From Microbacterium paraoxydans (GTDB lineage: Bacteria > Actinomycetota > Actinomycetes > Actinomycetales > Microbacteriaceae): a stretch of DNA of 64,000 nucleotides. Below are positions 7,187 to 14,930 of the stretch, piece by piece (position 1 is the stretch's first letter; each line of letters opens with the position of its first letter). The DNA lies in contig NZ_CP064873.1 of NCBI RefSeq assembly GCF_019056515.1, positions 2,852,001-2,916,000 on the forward strand, given 5' to 3'. Position numbers and translations under genes: made by a program. The notes below the pieces were generated by a model that searched no databases, was not told the origin of the DNA, and saw nothing but the letters and a program-made list of their open reading frames with translations.

Positions 7187-8377
7187 ATGATGAAGAAACT
7201 CGCCATCGCAGTGGTCGCCTTGATGTTGCTCGCACCGACCCTCGGACTCGTCACTGTCGGACTGGTGGTGAACCCCACCGCCGTCGCGTGCCTTGCCTCG
7301 TCGGGACTCACCGTCGGAAACGTGCCGGACTCTCTCGTGGTCACGACCGCAAACGGTGAGACATTCACCCTGAACAAGCAACAGCTCACGCACGCTGCGA
7401 CGATCATCACCGTCGGATCGAGCATCGACGGTGTGACGAGGGACGCCATCCAGATTGCACTGATGGCAGCGCTGACCGAGTCAACGCTTCGACAGCTCGC
7501 GAACACCGGCACCTACCCCGAGTCCGGCAGCTATCCGAACGATGGGAACGGCTCCGATCACGACTCACTCGGCCTGTTCCAGATGCGACCACAATCGGGC
7601 TGGGGCTCGGTCGCCGAGCTGATGGATCCCGAATACCAAGCCAAAGCATTTTTCGGCGGCCCGACCGGCCCCAACTACCCCTCGCCCCGTGGTCTTCTGG
7701 ACATCCCCGGCTGGCAGAGCATGGGCAAGGGCGAAGTCGCGCAAGCCGTCGAAGTGTCGGCGTATCCCGACCGATACAACAACTACGAGCCCGTCGCCGC
7801 GACGATCCTCGCGACGCTCACTCGCGGCACATCGGCCGCAACAGCACCGACGACGACCCCTGCATCGCCTGTCGTCGACGTTGCGGAGGCCTCGCGCGTC
7901 GTGTTCCCGTTGCCGGAGGGAACCTGGGTGCACACCAGTGACTTCGGCCCACGAACCGATCCCCTCACCGGCGAGAGCGCCTTCCACAGCGGCACAGACT
8001 TCGCAGCGCCGGATGGGACGCCGATCCTCGCCGCGGCTGACGGTGTCGTGACGGTTGCCGAGTTCTCTGGAGGCTACGGCGGCCTCATCGTAATCGAGCA
8101 CCGCCTCGGTGGCGTGACGGTCGCGACCGGCTATGCGCACATGTGGCAGCACGGCATCCACGTCATCGTCGGCGAGCGCGTTGTCGCCGGGCAACACATC
8201 GGCGATGTGGGGTCATCCGGGCGCTCAACGGGCCCACATCTGCACTTCGAGGTTCGACCAGGTGGAACGAACGGCGAAGCAGTGGATGCTGCGAAATGGC
8301 TCAATGATCACAATGCAGCAGATCTCCCCGAAGCCACGGCAGCAGCCGGATGTTCCGCGCTTGGAGGCGGTCTCTGA
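7187..8377 (+). CDS. Secreted M23 peptidoglycan hydrolase with lysozyme-like N-terminal region
   Basis: A 396-residue exported protein. Residues 5-28 are a signal anchor. Residues about 65-205 contain DHDSLGLFQMRPQSGWG, the pattern of soluble lytic transglycosylase-like domains in conjugation proteins. After a Thr/Ala/Pro linker, residues 240-370 are an M23 LytM domain with ligands in HSGTDFAAPDG (H267, D271), YAHM (H318) and GPHLHFEV (H351, H353). It should open the cell wall for the transfer channel. Two ATG codons (7187, 7190) are possible. Its stop overlaps the next ATG by one base. Confidence 0.88.
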   Translation: MMKKLAIAVVALMLLAPTLGLVTVGLVVNPTAVACLASSGLTVGNVPDSLVVTTANGETFTLNKQQLTHAATIITVGSSIDGVTRDAIQIALMAALTESTLRQLANTGTYPESGSYPNDGNGSDHDSLGLFQMRPQSGWGSVAELMDPEYQAKAFFGGPTGPNYPSPRGLLDIPGWQSMGKGEVAQAVEVSAYPDRYNNYEPVAATILATLTRGTSAATAPTTTPASPVVDVAEASRVVFPLPEGTWVHTSDFGPRTDPLTGESAFHSGTDFAAPDGTPILAAADGVVTVAEFSGGYGGLIVIEHRLGGVTVATGYAHMWQHGIHVIVGERVVAGQHIGDVGSSGRSTGPHLHFEVRPGGTNGEAVDAAKWLNDHNAADLPEATAAAGCSALGGGL

Positions 8378-8643
8378 TGAACGTGTTTCCTGACTTCGGC
8401 AGCCTCAGCGGTATCGGTGACCTCAGAGTCGTGATCGGCGCGATGCTCACCATCATCCTAATCGTCGCGGTACTCATGATCATCATCAGCGCGATCACCT
8501 GGGCCATCGCCACGTCGACGGGCAACCCTGGTGTCGCCGCGAAGGCGCGCGCCGGGGTCTTCGTCGCACTCGGCGCCGCGATCCTCGCCGGTGGTGGCGT
8601 TACCTGGGTGAACTGGCTCATCGACGTCGGTGGGCAGCTGTAG
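8377..8643 (+). CDS. DUF6112-family small membrane protein (copy 1)
   Basis: An 88-residue protein with two membrane segments (VVIGAMLTIILIVAVLMIII and GVFVALGAAILAGGGVTWVNWL), similar in length and pattern to the protein at 14585-14896. Such pilin-like two-pass proteins (DUF6112, reminiscent of VirB2/TrbC) accompany TrbL-like genes in actinobacterial conjugation operons. The start ATG follows TTGGAGGCGG and overlaps the M23 stop. The transfer operon is interrupted after this gene by the metal-resistance cargo. Confidence 0.75.
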   Translation: MNVFPDFGSLSGIGDLRVVIGAMLTIILIVAVLMIIISAITWAIATSTGNPGVAAKARAGVFVALGAAILAGGGVTWVNWLIDVGGQL

Positions 8644-8782
8644 CAGTGCTGCTGGCCTTGACCATGACATGGTGTTGTCGCGATCTTTTCGCTTTGGCCG
8701 TTTGCGTTTGAGTTGTTGATGCGAAGTCCATCAAGACGTTTTGGCAGCCGAGACCAGCGTCAAGTTACCGGGTACGCTGAAG

Positions 8783-8798
8783 TACATCAGATGATGTA
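8783..8798 (+). promoter_or_regulatory. Operator of the CmtR-type repressor
   Basis: TACATC and GATGTA form a perfect inverted repeat around AGAT, 11 bases before the cmtR start. It overlaps a TATAGT sequence (8797-8802) that may be the -10 element. The position suits an ArsR/SmtB repressor that blocks its own promoter until metal binds. Confidence 0.65.
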
Positions 8799-8808
8799 TA
8801 GTCATTGG

Positions 8809-9168
8809 ATGCTGACTCTTACGGATCGAATCGACGTGATGAACCGGCTCGGTCGGGCGATGGCCGACCCGACCCGCTCTCGCATCCTCCTGACCCTCCT
8901 GGCTGGCCCGAGCTACCCGGCGGTGCTGTCTCGCGATTTGGGGCTTTCACGCTCGAACGTGTCAAACCACCTGACGTGTCTGCGCGGGTGCGGGATCGTG
9001 GTGGCCGAGCCCGAGGGTCGGCAGACCCGCTACGAGGTCGCAGACCCGCACCTCGCCCGTGCGCTGACAGCGCTGGTGGACGTGACGCTTGCGGTCGACG
9101 AGAGCGTGCCGTGCATGGACCCCGACTGCGGAGTCGAGGGCTGCGTGGCGGGGGAGGCTCGGGCGTGA
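8809..9168 (+). CDS. cmtR: ArsR/SmtB-family Cd(II)/Pb(II)-sensing repressor, CmtR-like
   Basis: A 119-residue winged-helix protein closely patterned on Mycobacterium tuberculosis CmtR: GRAMADPTRSRIL, LGLSRSNVSNHLTCLRGCGIV and ADPHLARALTALV. The three metal ligands known for CmtR, Cys57, Cys61 and Cys102, are present at exactly those positions. I chose the ATG at 8809 because it gives the CmtR N terminus; an upstream start at 8713 in the same frame would include the operator. The stop overlaps the P-type ATPase start (GTGA). It should repress the cadA-lspA-cadD operon until Cd or Pb is bound. Confidence 0.9.
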   Translation: MLTLTDRIDVMNRLGRAMADPTRSRILLTLLAGPSYPAVLSRDLGLSRSNVSNHLTCLRGCGIVVAEPEGRQTRYEVADPHLARALTALVDVTLAVDESVPCMDPDCGVEGCVAGEARA

Positions 9169-11069
9169 GCGCCTTCACGGGTTCGCAGGTCGAGCACGTC
9201 GACCTCGACGACGATGATGACGATGATCGGCCGTGGTATCGGAGCCCCAGCGTTCTGATCCCGATCGCTTCGGGTGTCGCGTTCGCCGCCGGTCTGGTGT
9301 GCGAGTGGACCGGCGCCGAGACCGCGGGTCTGGTGCTGTTTTGGATTGGCTTGCTGCTGGGCGCGTCCACGTTTGTACCGGGTGCGCTGCGCAAGCTGTT
9401 CACGAAGGGCAAGCTCGGCATCGGGCTGCTGATGACGATCAGCGCCACCGGTGCGGTGATCCTCGGCTACGTCGAGGAGGCCGCCGCGCTGGCGTTCTTG
9501 TACTCCATCGCGGAGGCGCTGGAAGACAAGGCGATGGACCGTGCCCGCGCCGGGTTGCGGGCACTGTTGAAGCTCGTGCCCGACACCGCACTCGTCAAAC
9601 GCGGCGACGCCACGGCCGAGGTCGAGGCGAAGGAGCTGCGCGTCGGGGATTTCCTCGTGGTCCGGCCGGGCGAACGGATCGCCACCGACGGCACCGTGCG
9701 CGCCGGGCGGAGCAGCCTGGACACGTCCGCGATCACGGGCGAGTCGATCCCGGTCGAGGTCGAACCGGGCACCGACGTGTCGGCCGGGTCGATCAACACC
9801 ACCGGCGTTCTCGAGGTCGAGGCTACCGCCGCAGGCACCGACAACTCGCTCACCACCATCGTGGAGCTGGTCGAACAGGCGCAGGCTGAGAAGGGCGACC
9901 GTGCCCGCCTGGCCGACCGGATCGCCCGACCGCTGGTGCCCGGCGTGATGATCCTCGCCGTGCTAGTCGGCGTGCTCGGGTCGCTGCTGACCGGCGACTG
10001 GGAGCTGTGGATCACCCGCGCCCTGGTGGTGCTGGTCGCCGCGTCGCCGTGCGCGTTGGCGATCGCCGTCCCGGTTACGGTCGTCTCTGCGATCGGCGCT
10101 GCTTCGAAGTTCGGGGTGGTCGTGAAGTCCGGGGCTGCGTTCGAACGGTTCGGCGGCATACGTCACCTTGCCGTCGACAAGACTGGCACCCTGACCCGCA
10201 ACGAGCCCACCGTGACTCGCGTCGTGACCGCCGCGGGCGTGACCGAAGAAGACGCGCTAGCTTGGGCGGCGAGCCTGGAAGGCAACAGTACGCATCCGCT
10301 GGCCGCCGCAATCACGAATGCCGTATTCGATGCCCCGATCGCTGAAGGCGTCACCGAGACCGCCGGACATGGCATCACCGGCACCCTCGACGGTGCCCGT
10401 CTCGCCGTGGGGAGCCCCCGCTGGCTCGACGCGGGCACGCTGACCGACCAGGCGCAAGCGATGGAATCCGAGGGGATGACCGTCGTCATCGTCCACCGCA
10501 ACGATCAGCCAGCCGGGGCGATCGGGGTGCGGGACGAGCTACGCCCCGAGGTTCCCGAGGTCATCGCCACGCTGAACCGCCGCGGGATCGGGGTGACGAT
10601 GCTCACCGGCGATAACGCGCGGACCGCCGCTGCCTTGGCCGACCAGTCCGGCATCAAGGACGTGCGCGCCGAGCTGCGCCCCGAGGACAAGGCCACGGCC
10701 GTGGCGGAGTTGTCGAAGTCTCAGCCCACGGCCATGATCGGCGACGGCATCAACGATGCTCCCGCTCTCGCGGCCGCGGATGTTGGGATCGCGATGGGGG
10801 CCAAGGGCGCGGATGCCGCGATCGAGTCGGCCGACGTCGCATTTACCGGCCACGACCTGCGCCTCATCCCGCAGGCCCTTGCCCACGCCCGCCGCGGCCG
10901 CAACATCATCAACCAGAACGTCGTGCTGTCGATCGCGATCATCGTCGTCCTTCTGCCGTTGGCAATCACTGGAGTCCTCGGACTTGCCGCGGTGGTGCTC
11001 GTGCACGAGGTCGCGGAAGTCGTCGTCATCCTCAACGGGCTCCGTGCTGCGCGGCGCACGAAGGCATGA
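9165..11069 (+). CDS. cadA: P1B-type heavy-metal-exporting ATPase (Cd/Pb/Zn), CtpG/CadA-like
   Basis: A 634-residue membrane pump. TGES (about 191-194, actuator), SPC (294-296, in the transport helix), DKTGT (from about 338, phosphorylated Asp) and GDGINDAPALA (from about 526) are all present. There is no heavy-metal-associated CxxC domain; instead the N terminus has an acidic tract of mostly aspartates (about residues 13-21). The last helix reads HEVAEVVVILNGLR. The SPC in place of CPC and the CmtR partner make it most like mycobacterial CtpG. GTG start overlaps the cmtR stop and the stop overlaps lspA (ATGA). Confidence 0.88.
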   Translation: MSAFTGSQVEHVDLDDDDDDDRPWYRSPSVLIPIASGVAFAAGLVCEWTGAETAGLVLFWIGLLLGASTFVPGALRKLFTKGKLGIGLLMTISATGAVILGYVEEAAALAFLYSIAEALEDKAMDRARAGLRALLKLVPDTALVKRGDATAEVEAKELRVGDFLVVRPGERIATDGTVRAGRSSLDTSAITGESIPVEVEPGTDVSAGSINTTGVLEVEATAAGTDNSLTTIVELVEQAQAEKGDRARLADRIARPLVPGVMILAVLVGVLGSLLTGDWELWITRALVVLVAASPCALAIAVPVTVVSAIGAASKFGVVVKSGAAFERFGGIRHLAVDKTGTLTRNEPTVTRVVTAAGVTEEDALAWAASLEGNSTHPLAAAITNAVFDAPIAEGVTETAGHGITGTLDGARLAVGSPRWLDAGTLTDQAQAMESEGMTVVIVHRNDQPAGAIGVRDELRPEVPEVIATLNRRGIGVTMLTGDNARTAAALADQSGIKDVRAELRPEDKATAVAELSKSQPTAMIGDGINDAPALAAADVGIAMGAKGADAAIESADVAFTGHDLRLIPQALAHARRGRNIINQNVVLSIAIIVVLLPLAITGVLGLAAVVLVHEVAEVVVILNGLRAARRTKA

Positions 11070-11632
11070 CCGATCCCCTTGACGGCTCCGCTCCCTCCCC
11101 GGGATCAGCGGACGCCGTGGAAGCGAGTTCTGCCCGCACGGTGGCGCGCGTCCGGTTCCGCTGGTTCCTGCTCGCGTGCGCCGTCGCCGCCGGCGCAGTG
11201 CTGATCGACCAAGGCAGCAAGGCACTCGCCCTCGCACAGCTCAGTGAGGATGACCGCATCCCGCTGTTGGGAGACTGGCTCGGCTTGCAGCTCGCCTTCA
11301 ACCCCGGCACCGTCATGTCCTTAGGGTCCGATTCAACGTGGCTGCTCACCGTCATCGCGACCGCGGCATCCATCGCCCTACTCATCGCGGCCGCGCGCAC
11401 TCGATCGGCCGGGTGGGCGGTCGCGATCGGCCTAGTGTGGGGCGGCGCAGTCGGCAACCTCCTGGACCGGCTGTTCGCCCCACCCGGGTTCGGCCGCGGT
11501 CACGTCACCGACTTCCTCGCTTACGGCAACCTGTTCATCGGAAACCTTGCCGACGTCATCCTCGGCGTCGGCGTCGCCCTCGGCCTCCTGCTCTACCTCC
11601 GAGGCCCACACCACACCAGGAACGAACAATGA
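11066..11632 (+). CDS. lspA: Accessory lipoprotein signal peptidase (signal peptidase II)
   Basis: A 188-residue four-pass membrane aspartyl protease. Membrane segments start at FLLACAVAAGAVLIDQGSKA, and the catalytic aspartates lie in GNLLDR (D134) and NLADV (D163). The chromosome certainly has a housekeeping copy, so this is an accessory gene. LspA or PbrC-type genes beside cadmium/lead P-type ATPases are known from other metal-resistance operons such as pbrABC; their exact role is unclear. Start and stop overlap neighbouring genes by four bases, so it is co-translated with cadA. Confidence 0.88.
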   Translation: MTDPLDGSAPSPGSADAVEASSARTVARVRFRWFLLACAVAAGAVLIDQGSKALALAQLSEDDRIPLLGDWLGLQLAFNPGTVMSLGSDSTWLLTVIATAASIALLIAAARTRSAGWAVAIGLVWGGAVGNLLDRLFAPPGFGRGHVTDFLAYGNLFIGNLADVILGVGVALGLLLYLRGPHHTRNEQ

Positions 11633-11712
11633 TGGTCGCAGAGCATCAACGGCACGCGGCTGCCGGAAGCGCTGGGTCGCCAGGCTACTGGAACGCGGCG
11701 GTGGGCGCATGA
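11629..11712 (+). CDS. Possible 27-residue peptide between lspA and cadD
   Basis: ATG at 11629 overlaps the lspA stop and its TGA at 11710-11712 overlaps the cadD ATG at 11709. The peptide would read MMVAEHQRHAAAGSAGSPGY and seven more residues. It may simply be a coupling ORF that carries ribosomes from lspA to cadD, or a decayed gene. No family recognised. Confidence 0.35.
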   Translation: MMVAEHQRHAAAGSAGSPGYWNAAVGA

Positions 11713-12311
11713 TCCTGTCCTCCGTCCTGCAGGCGATCGGCCTATTCATCGCCACGAACATCGATGACATCATCGTGCTCTCACTGTTCTTCGCCCGAGG
11801 CGCGGGCCAGCGCGGGACCACCGCCCGAATCCTGGTCGGACAGTACCTCGGGTTCATCGGCATCCTGGGCGCCTCCGTGCTGGTGACGCTCGGGGCAGGG
11901 GCGTTCCTGCCGCCAGAGGTCATCCCCTACTTCGGACTCATTCCGCTGGGGCTGGGACTTTGGGCTGCGTGGCAAGCCTGGCGCAACCGCGGTGCGGACG
12001 ATGACGATGAGGCAAAGGTCGAGGGTAAAAAGGTTGGGGTGTGGACGGTGGCCGGGGTGACCTTCGCCAACGGCGGGGACAACATCGGCGTTTACGTCCC
12101 GGTCTTCCTCAGCGTGGGCCCAGCGGCCGTGGTGGCGTACTGCATCGTGTTCCTCGCCCTGGTCGCCGCCCTCGTCGGCCTGGGTAAGTTCGTCGCCACC
12201 CGCCGACCGATCGCCGAACTCCTGGAACGCTGGGAACACATCCTGTTCCCGATCGTGCTCATCGGCCTGGGCATCTTCATCCTCGTGAGCGGCGGTGCCT
12301 TCGGCCTCTGA
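11709..12311 (+). CDS. cadD: CadD-family cadmium resistance transporter
   Basis: A 200-residue membrane protein with about six segments, starting with LQAIGLFIATNIDDIIVLSL, the signature of the CadD/LysE-like cadmium transporter family (TNIDD followed later by FANGGDNIGVYVPVF). An acidic-basic loop (GADDDDEAKVEGKK) separates the halves. The chosen ATG at 11709 gives the typical family length; an earlier in-frame start at 11547 would lie inside lspA. It probably contributes to Cd efflux with the P-type ATPase, and being last in the operon it is regulated by CmtR. Confidence 0.87.
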   Translation: MILSSVLQAIGLFIATNIDDIIVLSLFFARGAGQRGTTARILVGQYLGFIGILGASVLVTLGAGAFLPPEVIPYFGLIPLGLGLWAAWQAWRNRGADDDDEAKVEGKKVGVWTVAGVTFANGGDNIGVYVPVFLSVGPAAVVAYCIVFLALVAALVGLGKFVATRRPIAELLERWEHILFPIVLIGLGIFILVSGGAFGL

Positions 12312-12533
12312 CCTCGTAGCCGACTACGTACATGGCAGCGTGCTGTGATTGCTACCTGGCGGCTGAGTGTCCTGGTGTGCTCCGCGTGTCAGCGGCCCAG
12401 ACGACGCGCTCGGCGCCGCTGCCTCAACTGAGCCCACGCTGACCGCGTAGGCATCGATCACGCGGTCGGTGCCGGTGCTGAAGGCGTCGCGGATACCACT
12501 TGGACCACCACATCGCTGAGCCCGGCTCTTGTG
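12312..12533. other. Gap between cadD and merA; possible gene remnant
   Basis: No convincing complete gene. On the minus strand one frame reads sensibly (SGIRDAFSTGTDRVIDAYAV and on to a stop near 12329), but it has no start or ribosome site and directly follows the merA stop. It may be a remnant. I see no transposase fragment. Confidence 0.4.
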
Positions 12534-13909
12534 TCAGGCGCAGCAGGAGGTGGGGAGTTCGTTGCGGAAGAGGTTCGCTGTGAGGCGAATGCCTTCTGCC
12601 ATGGTGAGGTACGGAGCCCACGTGTCGGCGAGTTGCGTGACGGTGAATCCGGCTTTGATCGCGTAGGTCGCGGCGAGCATCATCTCCCCAGCGGTGTCGG
12701 CGAGGGCGTGGACGCCGAGAACTTTGCCGGTGTCAGCATCGGCGACAATCTTGATGCCACCGCGGGTGTCATGGTTGGCGATCGCTCGGGGCACATCGGA
12801 CAGTCGCAGGTAGCGGCAAGCGCACCGGTATCCGGCGGCGATGGCGTCTGCTTCGGTGATCCCGGCGGAAGCAAGCTGAGGCGAGGTGAACAGCACGGAG
12901 GGGAGCCCGGTGTAGTCAACATGCTCAGCGCTACCGAGTGCGTTCCGCGCAGCGATCTTTCCTGCCATCGCGGCGACGTACACGTACTGGGGTGCATCGG
13001 TGACGTCACCGGCGGCGAACACGGCCGGGTTGGTTGTCCGCTGCAGTTCGTCGACGATGACGAAACCGCGCGCGTCGGTCGCAATGCCCGCCGCGGCAAG
13101 GTCGAGTCTCTCGGTGCGCGGCGTGCGGCCGGTGGCTACGAGTACCCGTTCACCCACAGCCACAGTCCCCGGGCCGTCGTCACGTGCGCCAAACCGTCGA
13201 TACGTGCGATGCTCGCGGCACGGTCACCAATGACAGTAATTCCGTCATCCAGGAAGGCCTTGCGGAGTTCCGAGGAAAGTTCGGGTTCGGTGTGCGAGGC
13301 GAGCCGTCCGATGACGGTGACGTCGACCCCGAGCCGGGCGAAGAGTTGCGCTTGTTCCAGACCAACGAAACCCCCGCCGATCACGACCAGCGAATCGGGC
13401 AGCTCAGTCAGTTCCATCGCTGTGGTCGACGTCAGGTACTCGATTTGTTCGATACCGGGGATAGCCGGGATGAGTGGTTCTGCACCGGTAGCAATGAGAT
13501 ACGACTTGGCACGCACCGGTTGGCCATCTACGAGCAGCGTGGATGGACTGGCGAACGTGGCTGTGCCGGGAAGGATCTCGAATCCGTACGCGGTGGCGAT
13601 GTCTGCGTACTTGGTTTGGCGGAGCATGCCGACCAGCTCGTCTTTTTGTTGCATGAGCGCGGCGAGGTCAACGTTGCCAGCAATCGTGGAGACGCTCGGG
13701 AACGGATTCGAGATCGCGGCGTGGCGTATGTGAGCGGCCGCGAGGAGCGTCTTCGAAGGCACACAGCCCACGTTCACGCAGGTACCGCCGAGGGTGCCGG
13801 ACTCGATGGCGACGACGCTCGCACCCTCCAATCGGGCGTGGATTGCTGCGGACATTGCCGCGCCGCCAGTGCCGATCACCGCAAGGTCGAACTCGCTGTG
13901 TTGCGTCAT
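12534..13909 (-). pseudogene. merA: Mercuric reductase with a frameshift
   Basis: The first frame (13909 to 13136) carries FAD-binding residues VIGTGGAA and the redox pair GTCVNVGCVPSK (C44, C49), then the NAD-binding GGGFVGLEQAQLFARLG. It goes out of frame around 13140-13185. The remainder (12534 to about 13190) continues in another frame with RVLVATGRTP, FAAGDVTDAPQYVYVAAM and the C-terminal NELPTSCCA, whose vicinal cysteines bind Hg(II). Together they give a full MerA without the N-terminal NmerA domain. A one-base error or mutation near 13160 would explain it; sequencing error cannot be excluded. It is divergent from merR. Confidence 0.82.
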
Positions 13910-13963
13910 GGTACTTCCCCCTATCGAACCGGGCCGTACGTTCGACCACTCGTAATAGGATGA

Positions 13964-13985
13964 ACCTTCAAGTACGGTTGAAGGT
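13964..13985 (-). promoter_or_regulatory. MerR operator in the merA promoter
   Basis: ACCTTCAA and TTGAAGGT form a perfect inverted repeat with six central bases. On the minus strand it begins within TTGACC, and CATCCT lies about 20 bases further, the long-spacer promoter type that MerR proteins distort to activate. It lies between divergent merA and merR and fits control of both. Confidence 0.75.
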
Positions 13986-14009
13986 CAAGCTGACTCCGGA
14001 GGTGTCACG

Positions 14010-14399
14010 ATGCGGATCGGGGAACTCGCCGAAAAGGCAAGGACTACTACGTCGACCCTCCGGTACTACGAAGAGCGCGGGCTACTGCCGCAGCCAGAAC
14101 GAACCCCGACTGGGTACCGCAGCTATGGGGACGAGTCAATTCAGAGGCTTGAATTCATTGACCGGGCACGTGCCGCCGGGCTCACCCTGGCACAAACCGC
14201 AGAGATTCTGGATGTTCGTGACTCGGGCCATTCGCCCTGCGATCACGTGCGAGGCCTCCTTGACCGTCAGCTCGTAGACATCGACGCGCAGATCGATAAG
14301 TTGCAGGCCTTGCGCTCCAACATCGTCGAGCTTCGCGCAAACGCCACGGCAACCGCATCCGAACCCTGCGCTCCAGAGTCCATCTGCCGCTACCTCTGA
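14010..14399 (+). CDS. merR: MerR-family mercury-responsive regulator
   Basis: A 129-residue regulator: N-terminal winged helix (MRIGELAEKARTTTSTLRYY, then EERGLLPQPERTPTGYR), a dimerisation helix and three cysteines at 77 (HSPCDHV), 120 and 126 (EPCAPESICRYL). These correspond to the three Hg(II) ligands of classical MerR (C82, C117, C126 in Tn501). GGAGGTG precedes the ATG. It faces merA across an MerR-type operator and should activate merA when mercury is present and repress it otherwise. Confidence 0.88.
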   Translation: MRIGELAEKARTTTSTLRYYEERGLLPQPERTPTGYRSYGDESIQRLEFIDRARAAGLTLAQTAEILDVRDSGHSPCDHVRGLLDRQLVDIDAQIDKLQALRSNIVELRANATATASEPCAPESICRYL

Positions 14400-14548
14400 A
14401 GGACGTTCGCGACACATCGTCGCTGACGGCATGAGGTTCAGGTAGTACGACCGAGTGCCCGCGTTCGTGGCTCGGAGAGTGGACTTGGCGGATCGGGCTA
14501 TGCCCCGCGGGAGATGACCTGCGCACCTGGCTCTCGACCCTGTTCCGT

Positions 14549-14565
14549 CACCGCCGCGGGCGGTG
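14549..14565 (+). other. Perfect hairpin before the second DUF6112 gene
   Basis: CACCGCC and GGCGGTG pair around GCG. It lies between the merR end and the GTG start at 14585 and has no T-run, so it is not an obvious terminator. It may mark the right junction of the metal cargo or be an mRNA structure. The rest of 14400-14548 contains no gene that I can support. Confidence 0.35.
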
Positions 14566-14584
14566 TTCACGCCAAGGAGCCACC

Positions 14585-14896
14585 GTGTTCGAACTCATCA
14601 CGACCCTCACCGCAGTCCTGCCGATGAATATCGACGTGACTCCCAACGACTCGGGGTTGCCCGGAATCGGTCAGTTGCGCGTCATCGTTGGCGCCGTCAT
14701 GACGATCGGGCTAATCCTGTCCGTGCTCGCACTGATCGTGTCGGCGATCGTGTGGGGATTCGGGGCCAACTCATCCAATCCCCACCTCGCCTCCCGCGGC
14801 AAGCTCGGCGTACTCGTCTCCTGTGGCGCCGCCATCATCTGCGGTGCTTCCGTGACGCTGATCAACTTCTTCTGGAACGTCGGGCAGCAGGTGTGA
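14585..14896 (+). CDS. DUF6112-family small membrane protein (copy 2)
   Basis: A 103-residue protein paralogous in pattern to the one at 8377-8643: a short N-terminal region with GIGQLRVIVGAVMTIG (compare GIGDLRVVIGAMLTII in copy 1) followed by a second membrane segment ending in VTLINFFWNVGQQ (compare VTWVNWLIDVGGQ). GTG start with AAGGAG upstream. It leads directly into the TrbL-like gene. In related operons the two copies are adjacent; here they are split by the metal cassette. It probably acts as a pilin-like or channel subunit. Confidence 0.75.
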   Translation: MFELITTLTAVLPMNIDVTPNDSGLPGIGQLRVIVGAVMTIGLILSVLALIVSAIVWGFGANSSNPHLASRGKLGVLVSCGAAIICGASVTLINFFWNVGQQV

Positions 14897-14930
14897 GCTT
14901 CGCGAATCCACCGACTTCGAGAGCAACGCC

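Noticed and set aside
8644..8782. Possible insertion-sequence end at the left joint of the metal cargo
   Set aside because: No inverted repeat shared with 14400-14584 and no transposase fragment could be seen.
12531..13733. Plus-strand 400-codon frame opposite merA
   Set aside because: Antisense shadow of merA with Cys- and Ser-rich composition and no recognisable domain.
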